Shown here: one piece after another, positions 56,988-64,000 of the stretch
Position numbering within the stretch: the stretch's first letter is position 1
How the letters are laid out: each line of letters opens with the position of its first letter
Assembly (NCBI GenBank): GCA_035575095.1
Contig: DATLYF010000126.1
Span: 1-64,000, forward strand
Length of the DNA stretch: 64,000 nucleotides
Direction of reading: 5' to 3'
From: DATLYF01 sp035575095
Lineage (GTDB): Bacteria > Pseudomonadota > Gammaproteobacteria > Competibacterales > Competibacteraceae
Program-made: the position numbers and the translations under genes
The notes under the pieces: model-generated
Databases searched by the model: none
Told to the model about the DNA's origin: nothing
The model's input: the letters and a program-made list of their open reading frames with translations, nothing else

Positions 56988-58829
56988 TTAGCCGTCCAGT
57001 GCCCGCTGCAGCCGCGCGGCGAAGGCCGGGGCCGGCAGAAAGCCTACCACCCGGTGGTCGAACCGTTCGCGTCCCTGCGCGTCGAAGAACAGGATGGCAG
57101 GCGGCCCGAACAGGCCGAAGCGCTTGAGCAGGGCCTGGTCCTCGGCGTCGTTGGCGCTGACATCGGCGCGCAGCTTGAGCGCTCCGGCCCAAGCGGCGCG
57201 CACCGCCGGATCGGGGAAGGTATAGCGCTCCATCTCCTTGCAGGAGATGCACCAGTCGGCATAGAAGTCCAGCACCACCGGCCGCGAGCCTGCCGCCGCC
57301 AGGGCCTGCTGCAGGCCGGCCACACCCTTGATGGGCTGGAACTCCGCGGCCTGGGCCGACTCCGGTGCCGCCCCTGACCAGCTCACATCGCGCAGCGGCT
57401 GCCAGGGATCGCGGCTGCCGCCGGCCAGACCCACCAGGATCAGGCTGCCGTAGACCAGGAGCAGCACCCCCAAGCCCTTACCTAGTACCTGCCAGCCCGC
57501 GGCGGGGCGCTCCAGGGCATGCAGCGCGCCCAGCTGTACCGCGCCCACCAGTAGCAGCGCAGCCCAGCTCAGCATGATCAGCGGTGCCGGCAGGATGCGC
57601 TCCAGCAGCCACAATGCCACCGCCAGCAGCAGATAGCCGAACAGGTGGCGGATGCTCTCCAGCCAGCGCCCGGCCCGGGGCAGCCAGTGGCCGGCGCTGG
57701 CGCCGAGGACGAGCAGCGGCAGACCCATGCCCAGGCTCAGGACGAACAGGGCGGCGGCACCGAGCAGCACATCGCCGCTCTGAGCGATCACCGAAAGGAT
57801 GCCGATCAGAGGCGGCGCCAGGCAGGGACTGACGATCAACGCCGAGAGCGCCCCCATGACCCCTACCCCGAGGTAACGGCCGCCGATCTGGCGGTTGCTG
57901 AGCTCGGTCAACGTCTGCTGCCAGCGCGCGGGGAGCTGCAGATGGAACAAGCCGAACATGGACAGGGCCAGCAGCACGAACAAGCCGGCGAAGCCGCCGA
58001 GCACCGCCGGATGCTGGAATAGGGTCTGCAGGTTCTGACCGAGCAGGGCGGCCAGGACGCCGACCAGAGTATAGGTCAGGGCCATGGCCAGCACGTAGGT
58101 GAGCGACAGCGCCAAGGCGCGCGGCGTGCTGAGCTTGTCCCCCTGGCCGACGATGAGGCCGGAGAGGATGGGGAGCATGGGAAACATGCAGGGCGTGAAG
58201 GCCAGCAACAGCCCTAGCCCCAGGAACAGGGGCAAAGACCAGAGGCGGTCCCGGGCCAGCAGCTGCGCCAGGCGATCCTGCTCGGCCGGCGGCAGCGCTG
58301 CGGCAGGGGCGGAGGGAGGCAGTGCAGGCGCGCTGGCGGCCACCGTCGAGGGTGTGGCGCCGCTGGGCAGCGCCACCGGCAGGATCTGGTTCATGGGCGG
58401 ATAGCACACCCCCACCTCGGCGCAGCCCTGATAGTCCAGCCGCACGCGGATCTCGCCGGCGGCCGGCCAGTCGCCGGCGAGGCGGGCGCTGGCGCGGGCC
58501 GCGCGATAGTACACCTGCTGCACGCCGAAGAACTCGTCCTCCTTGGGCTCGCCGGCCGGCAGCTCCAGGCTCTGCACGGTCAGTCCGCCGGCGTCCAGGA
58601 GAGTGAGCTTGATCTTGTCGCGGTACAGGTAATAGCCGTCGGCGATGGCCCAGGTGGCTTCCAGGGTGCGGGCGTCGCGGGCGCTGACGCTGGGGGCGAA
58701 AGCCTGCTCCGGGGGCAGCAGGTCAGGGCCGGCGGAGCTGCCGCCCCAGCCCTTGAACAGCCCGCTCTGGGCCAGGGCCAGCAGCGGCAGCAACAACAGG
58801 ATCGGCAGCAGCGCCGCTCTACGCAGCAT
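56988..58829 (-). CDS. dsbD: Thiol:disulfide interchange protein DsbD
   Basis: A 613-residue protein (ATG 58827-58829, MLRRAALLPILLLL signal). The periplasmic alpha domain has Cys pair CAEVGVCYPP near 130. The membrane beta domain has eight segments with FTPCMFPMLP near 217 and SPCLAPPLIG near 335. The C-terminal gamma domain has DWCISCKEME near 535. It carries electrons from cytoplasmic thioredoxin to periplasmic DsbC and others. It overlaps cutA by 11 bases. Confidence 0.95.
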   Translation of the reverse strand: MLRRAALLPILLLLPLLALAQSGLFKGWGGSSAGPDLLPPEQAFAPSVSARDARTLEATWAIADGYYLYRDKIKLTLLDAGGLTVQSLELPAGEPKEDEFFGVQQVYYRAARASARLAGDWPAAGEIRVRLDYQGCAEVGVCYPPMNQILPVALPSGATPSTVAASAPALPPSAPAAALPPAEQDRLAQLLARDRLWSLPLFLGLGLLLAFTPCMFPMLPILSGLIVGQGDKLSTPRALALSLTYVLAMALTYTLVGVLAALLGQNLQTLFQHPAVLGGFAGLFVLLALSMFGLFHLQLPARWQQTLTELSNRQIGGRYLGVGVMGALSALIVSPCLAPPLIGILSVIAQSGDVLLGAAALFVLSLGMGLPLLVLGASAGHWLPRAGRWLESIRHLFGYLLLAVALWLLERILPAPLIMLSWAALLLVGAVQLGALHALERPAAGWQVLGKGLGVLLLVYGSLILVGLAGGSRDPWQPLRDVSWSGAAPESAQAAEFQPIKGVAGLQQALAAAGSRPVVLDFYADWCISCKEMERYTFPDPAVRAAWAGALKLRADVSANDAEDQALLKRFGLFGPPAILFFDAQGRERFDHRVVGFLPAPAFAARLQRALDG

Positions 58830-59166
58830 CGCCCGCCTCCACGCTGGCCGCCAGCCAGTCCAGATAGGGGGTGCTGCCTTCCAGGATGGGTAGTGCGATG
58901 AGTTCCGGAACCTCATAGGGATGCAGTTCGCGTACCCGCCGCTCCAGGGCGGTGAAGGCATCGGTGCGGGTCTTGATCAGCAGCAGCACTTCGACATCGC
59001 GCTGGATCGCGCCCTGCCAGCGGTACACCGAGGTCAGGCCGGGCAGAATGTTGACGCAGGCGGCCAGCCGCTCTGCCACCAGGGTTTCGGCCATCCGCCC
59101 GGCGCTGTCCAGATCGGGGCAGGTGCAGAGCACCACCCGGTTGCCGTTGCCCATGTTCTTGTTCAT
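58819..59166 (-). CDS. cutA: Divalent-cation tolerance protein CutA
   Basis: A 115-residue CutA1 trimer-fold protein: LCTCPDLDSAGRMAETLVAE near 13, NILPGLTSVYRWQG near 39, and the conserved HPYEVPELIALPI near 81. Its cellular role is unclear although linked to copper tolerance. It overlaps dsbD, as in other gammaproteobacteria. Confidence 0.93.
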   Translation of the reverse strand: MNKNMGNGNRVVLCTCPDLDSAGRMAETLVAERLAACVNILPGLTSVYRWQGAIQRDVEVLLLIKTRTDAFTALERRVRELHPYEVPELIALPILEGSTPYLDWLAASVEAGDAA

Positions 59167-59368
59167 CGCTGTGATAAGCCCGCCTACATGCCCGCCGAGT
59201 GTGCCATTATAAGTAAGTCTTTGATCGCCCCACAGCCTGCCCCGCGGGCAAGGCTCGGAACATGTTCTGTCGATCGGTCCGTGTCACTTTCGGCCTACAC
59301 CCAGCGCAGAAAACCGTCTCTATAGGAGATAACTATTTTTTTGATAGCAACAATTGTCTTGAGCTATT

Positions 59369-59387
59369 AATGAGAACGATTATCATC
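59369..59387 (+). promoter_or_regulatory. Fur box
   Basis: AATGAGAACGATTATCATC resembles the 19-base Fur consensus, with the ATTATCATC right half perfect. It lies 32 bases before the ATG of the DUF2061 gene, after AT-rich sequence. Iron repression of that gene is expected. The remainder of 59167-59418 shows no gene. Confidence 0.7.
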
Positions 59388-59418
59388 GAGCTAGGATCGG
59401 CATACGAGGAGATCCGCC

Positions 59419-59622
59419 ATGCTCAAGACCCTGACCTTCGCCATGGTGCATTTCTCCGTGGCCTTTACCGTCGGCTGGCTGCTCACCGGCAGTGTCGCCA
59501 TCGGCAGCTTGCTGGCTCTGGTGGAGCCGACTTGCAACACCGTAGCCTATTTCTTCCACGAGAAGTTGTGGGAGCGCATCCGCCGCCGCGGGGTGGCGGC
59601 GCGTCCTCGGCCTGCGGCCTGA
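59419..59622 (+). CDS. DUF2061 small membrane protein
   Basis: A 67-residue protein with two hydrophobic helices, LTFAMVHFSVAFTVGWLLTG and SVAIGSLLALVEPT. It then has CNTVAYFFHEKLWERIRRRG, the HExxW end of DUF2061 proteins. A good ribosome site (GAGGAG) is present. The Fur box upstream links it to iron. Function unknown. Confidence 0.85.
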   Translation: MLKTLTFAMVHFSVAFTVGWLLTGSVAIGSLLALVEPTCNTVAYFFHEKLWERIRRRGVAARPRPAA

Positions 59623-59635
59623 GCCGCCATTGCCC

Positions 59636-60220
59636 ATGACCCTGTCTCTGGCCGCACCCGTCGAGGTCGAGATCGAGATCAAGAAGAGCCGCTTCATCGC
59701 CCATGTCGCTCCGGCCGCCTCGCGGGCCGAGGCCATGGCGGTGGTGGCGGCGCTGCGCCAGCGTTACCCAGGCGCCACTCACTATTGCTGGGCGTTGCTG
59801 GCCGGCGGCGAGTCGGGCATGAGCGATGACGGTGAACCCGGCGGCACCGCCGGCCGGCCCATGCTCAATGTGCTGCAGCACAAGGGGCTGGGCGATGTGG
59901 TGGCGGTGGTGGTGCGCTATTTCGGCGGCATCAAGCTGGGCGCCGGCGGCCTGGTGCGCGCCTACGGCCAGGCGGTGTCCCAGGCCCTGCAGACGGCGCG
60001 GATGGTACCGCGGCTACGGCCGGTGGAGCGACGGCTGGAGGTGGACTATCCCCTGGAGAGCCGGGTGCGCCACTGGTGCCAGCGGCATGCCATCGCCCTG
60101 GTCGGAGTGGAGTACGGCGAGCGCTTGCGCATCACCCTGTGCCTGCCGCAAGAGGCAGCAGAGCGGCTATGCGCGCAGCTTCAGGATATGCTGCAAGGGC
60201 AGGGGCGTTGGCTCGCCTGA
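59636..60220 (+). CDS. YigZ/IMPACT-family protein
   Basis: A 194-residue protein of the UPF0029/IMPACT family (ATG 59636). The signature is GMSDDGEPGGTAGRPML near residue 60, followed by VVVVRYFGGIKLGAGGLVRAYG. The C-terminal domain is the EF-G-V-like fold. It is thought to bind RNA or regulate translation, but this is not settled. It begins 13 bases after the DUF2061 gene. Confidence 0.9.
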   Translation: MTLSLAAPVEVEIEIKKSRFIAHVAPAASRAEAMAVVAALRQRYPGATHYCWALLAGGESGMSDDGEPGGTAGRPMLNVLQHKGLGDVVAVVVRYFGGIKLGAGGLVRAYGQAVSQALQTARMVPRLRPVERRLEVDYPLESRVRHWCQRHAIALVGVEYGERLRITLCLPQEAAERLCAQLQDMLQGQGRWLA

Positions 60221-60276
60221 AGCGGCATCCCCCCTCGCCATGGTTGCTGTCGCAAGGGGGGCGGTGTCCGCGTGGC

Positions 60277-61344
<1,068 letters not shown>

Positions 61345-61947
61345 TTACAGCTTACCGGCGTTCTCCGCCAGATATTCGGCCACGCCGGAGGCGTCGGCCT
61401 TCATCCCCTTCTGGCCCTTCTGCCAGCCGGCCGGGCAGACCTCGCCGTGCTCTTCGGTAAACTGCAGCGCCTCCACCAGGCGCAGCATTTCATCCACGTT
61501 GCGCCCGAGCGGCAGGTTGTTGACGATCTGCGACTGCACCACGCCGTTGCGGTCGATGAGGAAGGTGGCGCGCAGGGCGACACCGGCCTCGGGGTGTTCG
61601 ACGCCGTAGGCGCGGGTGATTTCGTGCTTGACGTCGGCCACCAGCGGGAACTGCACCGGACCGATGCCGCCCTTCTCCACCGGGGTGTTGCGCCAGGCGA
61701 AATGGGTGAACTGGGAATCGATGCTCACTCCCACCACCTCCACGCCCAGATCCTTGAACTTCGCGATGCGGTTGTCGTGGGCGATGATCTCGGAGGGGCA
61801 GACGAAGGTGAAGTCCAGGGGATAGAAGAACAGCACCACGTACTTGCCGCGCAGGTCGGAGAGCTTGAAGTCCTCCTTGATGGTACCGTCGGCCAGAACG
61901 GCGGGAGCGGTGAAGTCCGGGGCCTGCTTGGTTACCAGTACGCTCAT
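61345..61947 (-). CDS. Typical 2-Cys peroxiredoxin (AhpC/Prx1)
   Basis: A 200-residue protein (ATG 61945-61947, AAGGAG upstream; the long frame to 62589 is antisense to the TerC gene). The peroxidatic Cys is in YPLDFTFVCPSEI near 51 and the resolving Cys in GEVCPAGWQKG near 172. It reduces peroxides using thioredoxin, matching the adjacent trxB. Confidence 0.93.
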   Translation of the reverse strand: MSVLVTKQAPDFTAPAVLADGTIKEDFKLSDLRGKYVVLFFYPLDFTFVCPSEIIAHDNRIAKFKDLGVEVVGVSIDSQFTHFAWRNTPVEKGGIGPVQFPLVADVKHEITRAYGVEHPEAGVALRATFLIDRNGVVQSQIVNNLPLGRNVDEMLRLVEALQFTEEHGEVCPAGWQKGQKGMKADASGVAEYLAENAGKL

Positions 61948-62133
61948 CGGGTATCTCCTTAGGATTGGTTGCACGAAACGTGGCGAAGGATACGAGATGG
62001 CCGTCCATCGGTGAAATTGAATTATCCAACGGCCTGGATAGCCAATGCCTATCGGACCGACTGCCTCGTGTCCGTCACCCGAACATGCTATAAGCGCGTA
62101 GCAAACCAACAACACCCTGAGGATGAGGCACGC

Positions 62134-62859
62134 ATGGAGTTCCTGCTCGATCCGCAAACCTGGGCCAGTCTGGCAACCCTCACGGCGCTGGAGATCGTGC
62201 TCGGCATCGACAATCTGTTGTTCATCTCCATCATCTCCAGCAGGCTGCCGGCTCACCAGCAGGTGGTGGCCCGCCGCACCGGCCTGGCGCTGGCGGTGCT
62301 CTCGCGCCTGGCGCTGCTGGCCAGCATCGCTTGGCTGGTGGGCCTGATCGAGCCGGTGTTCAGCGTATTCGAGCATCCGGTGTCCTGGCGCGATATCATC
62401 CTCATCGGTGGCGGTCTGTTCCTGCTGGCCAAGGGCACTAGCGAGATCCACGCCACCGTAGAAGGGGTGGAGGAGGAGATACGCCAGGCCAAGGCCGCCA
62501 GTTTCTTCTCGGTGATCATGCAGATCATGATCCTCGATATCGTGTTCTCCCTGGATTCGGTCATCACCGCCGTGGGCATGGCGCAGCATCTGGAGGTGAT
62601 GGCGGCGGCCATCATCATCGCCGTGGCCATCATGCTGTTCGCCGCCGAGCCGCTATCGCGCTTCATCGAGGCGCACCTCTCGGTGAAGATGCTGGCGCTG
62701 GCCTTCCTCATCCTGGTGGGCGTGGCGCTGATTGCCGACGGTATGGGCTTCCACATTCCCAAGGGCTATCTCTACTTCGCCATCGCCTTCTCGGTGGGCG
62801 TGGAGATCCTCAATCTGTGGGCGCAAAAGCGCCGGCGGCAGGCCAGGGCCGCAAGGTGA
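62134..62859 (+). CDS. TerC-family integral membrane protein
   Basis: A 241-residue membrane protein with about seven segments. TALEIVLGIDNLLFI near residue 18 and MILDIVFSLDSVITAVG near 133 hold the two conserved Asp motifs of the TerC/YgdQ family. It is implicated in metal, mainly manganese, export. Start 62134 has GAGG upstream. Confidence 0.88.
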   Translation: MEFLLDPQTWASLATLTALEIVLGIDNLLFISIISSRLPAHQQVVARRTGLALAVLSRLALLASIAWLVGLIEPVFSVFEHPVSWRDIILIGGGLFLLAKGTSEIHATVEGVEEEIRQAKAASFFSVIMQIMILDIVFSLDSVITAVGMAQHLEVMAAAIIIAVAIMLFAAEPLSRFIEAHLSVKMLALAFLILVGVALIADGMGFHIPKGYLYFAIAFSVGVEILNLWAQKRRRQARAAR

Positions 62860-62889
62860 GTGAAGATCCGACCCCGTCCGCCGGCGGGG

Positions 62890-62923
62890 CTGTCACCGTT
62901 CTGTCACATGGCGCGCCTTAAAT
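62890..62923 (+). promoter_or_regulatory. phoB: Pho box and -10 of phoB
   Basis: Two CTGTCAC repeats (62890-62896 and 62901-62907) are spaced by four bases, giving the 11-base period of Pho boxes. A TTAAAT -10-like hexamer (62918-62923) follows. It lies 34 bases before the phoB ATG, so PhoB should activate its own operon under phosphate starvation. Confidence 0.85.
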
Positions 62924-62956
62924 AAGCCGGTTCAGTAACGGGCGAAGGTTTAGGCA

Positions 62957-63649
62957 ATGAACGCGAAACGCATCCTGGTTGTGGAAGACGAGCAACCGAT
63001 CCGCGAGATGATCAGCTTCGCCCTGGGCAGCGTCGGCTTCGCCGTGGAGGAGGCCGCCGACAGCCGCCAGGCGCAGACTGCCATCGCCAACCACCGCCCC
63101 GACCTGATCCTGCTGGACTGGATGCTGCCCGGCGTGAGCGGCATCGACTACGCGCGGCGGCTAAAGAAAGACGAGTTGACCCGCGAGATCCCCATCATCA
63201 TGCTCACCGCCCGGGCCGAGGAGGAGGACAAGATTCAGGGACTGGACAGCGGTGCCGACGACTACATCACCAAGCCGTTCTCGCCCCGCGAGCTGGTGGC
63301 GCGCATCAAGGCGGTGCTGCGCCGCGGTGGCCCGGGTGGCGAGGGCGAGGTGCTGGAGGCCAGCGGTCTCAAACTCGATACCGCCAGCCACCGTGTCACC
63401 AGCGGCACGGCTACGATCGAGATCGGCCCCACCGAGTACCGCTTGCTGGAGTTTTTCATGTCGCATCCGGAGCGGGTCTATTCGCGCTCGCAGTTGCTCG
63501 ACCGAGTCTGGGGCAGCAACGTCTACGTGGAGGAGCGCACCGTGGACGTGCACATCCGCCGCCTGCGCAAGGCGCTGGAGCCCTACGGTCACGACGTCCT
63601 GATCCAGACCGTGCGCGGCGCCGGCTACCGCTTCTCGACGAGGCTCTGA
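62957..63649 (+). CDS. phoB: Phosphate regulon response regulator PhoB
   Basis: A 230-residue OmpR/PhoB-type regulator. The receiver domain has EDEQPIRE near 11, the phospho-Asp in [10 protein letters not shown] near 54, and Lys near 106 ([15 protein letters not shown]). The winged-helix output domain ends with [10 protein letters not shown]. Pho box upstream; phoR follows. Confidence 0.95.
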   Translation: MNAKRILVVEDEQPIREMISFALGSVGFAVEEAADSRQAQTAIANHRPDLILLDWMLPGVSGIDYARRLKKDELTREIPIIMLTARAEEEDKIQGLDSGADDYITKPFSPRELVARIKAVLRRGGPGGEGEVLEASGLKLDTASHRVTSGTATIEIGPTEYRLLEFFMSHPERVYSRSQLLDRVWGSNVYVEERTVDVHIRRLRKALEPYGHDVLIQTVRGAGYRFSTRL

Positions 63650-64000
63650 GTGCGCAAGCCGATGCTCGGGCTGCTCGGTCGCACTCTGCTGGCGCTGGCC
63701 GGCCTGGCCGGCGCCGGCTGGCTGAGCGGCTATCCGCTGACGTTCCTGCTGCTCGGTTCCTGGGGCCTGCTGGCCTGGCACCTGTATCAGCTCGTCCGGC
63801 TGGAGCGCGAGCTGGCCAAGGGCAAGGACTGGCGCATCCAGGACGTGGGCGGGCTATGGGGCGAGGTCTACAGCCAGCTGTTCAAGCTGCAGAAGCAGTA
63901 CGAGCAGCGCGAGCGCCTGCTCAAGGGCACCCTGGGCAAGTTCCGCGAGGCCATCGCGGCGGTGCCCGATGCCGCCGTGGCGCTGGACGACAGCGATGCC
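63650..64000 (+). CDS. phoR: Phosphate regulon sensor kinase PhoR (5' part)
   Basis: Starts with GTG at 63650, directly after the phoB stop (TGA 63647-63649). The first 117 residues show two hydrophobic helices (LLGRTLLALAGLAGAGWL and YPLTFLLLGSWGLLAWHLY), then DVGGLWGEVYSQLFKLQKQY and the beginning of a PAS domain (IAAVPDAAVALDDSDA). This is the PhoR N-terminal plan. The kinase domain lies beyond the window. Confidence 0.88.
   Translation, partial: MRKPMLGLLGRTLLALAGLAGAGWLSGYPLTFLLLGSWGLLAWHLYQLVRLERELAKGKDWRIQDVGGLWGEVYSQLFKLQKQYEQRERLLKGTLGKFREAIAAVPDAAVALDDSDA

Noticed and set aside
61948..62589. N-terminal extension of the peroxiredoxin frame
   Set aside because: The extension is antisense to the TerC gene; the ATG at 61945-61947 has AAGGAG and gives the standard 2-Cys peroxiredoxin start.

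Overview
The window is GC-rich bacterial chromosome, most likely from a gammaproteobacterium with a catabolic, partly aerobic lifestyle. The evidence is the rpsU-yqeY-dnaG-rpoD operon with divergent tsaD, and the order cutA-dsbD-(aroQ relic)-accB-accC-prmA-dusB-fis, which matches the arrangement in Pseudomonas-type genomes. The species cannot be named from the sequence alone.

Layout. (1) 1-11.55 kb is a cyclitol/inositol-type sugar catabolic and uptake cluster. It holds the 3' end of a methylmalonate-semialdehyde dehydrogenase-type gene, two TIM-barrel isomerases (IolH-like and IolI-like), an RbsB/A/C-type ABC importer, a second substrate-binding protein with no transporter of its own, IolG-like dehydrogenases, an SMP-30 lactonase, and a LigC-like Gfo/Idh/MocA protein with EIP in place of EKP. 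A decayed IolE/dehydrogenase hybrid lies in the middle. (2) 11.55-36.8 kb is a complete aerobic benzoyl-CoA ('box') island. It encodes benzoate-CoA ligase, BoxA/BoxB epoxidase, BoxC ring-opening lyase, BoxD semialdehyde dehydrogenase, and PaaF/G/H and thiolase steps to succinyl-CoA and acetyl-CoA. It also has a thioesterase, a five-gene Liv-type importer, two hemerythrin-like proteins, a DUF4863 protein, an alcohol dehydrogenase-like MDR protein, an alpha/beta hydrolase, a MerR regulator and the repressor BoxR. TGCA-containing, -10-overlapping elements recur in the intergenic regions and look like the BoxR regulon. Gene relics (antitoxin, VapC, metallo-beta-lactamase-fold protein, IS5-type transposase) mark its joints.

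(3) 37.0-40.2 kb holds an unusual pair: a periplasmic sugar-binding protein with an N-terminal membrane segment but no transporter, directly followed by a Cache-HAMP-PAS-class III nucleotidyl cyclase. This is the best candidate for an undescribed system, a sugar-responsive cyclic-nucleotide sensor. (4) 40.5-64 kb is housekeeping: tRNA-Ile2(CAU), rpoD, dnaG, yqeY, rpsU, tsaD, plsY, folB, folK, metF, ahcY with an SAH riboswitch, metK, a redoxin, fis, dusB, prmA, accC, accB, a truncated aroQ, dsbD, cutA, a Fur-box-preceded DUF2061 gene, a YigZ-family gene, trxB, a 2-Cys peroxiredoxin, a TerC-family gene, and phoB-phoR behind a clear Pho box.

How it works together: benzoate imported by the Liv system is activated by BclA. 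BoxAB then uses O2 and NADPH to epoxidise benzoyl-CoA, BoxC opens the ring, BoxD oxidises the semialdehyde, and the Paa-like enzymes finish beta-oxidation. BoxR is expected to repress until benzoyl-CoA accumulates. The two hemerythrins may buffer or sense the O2 that BoxAB needs.
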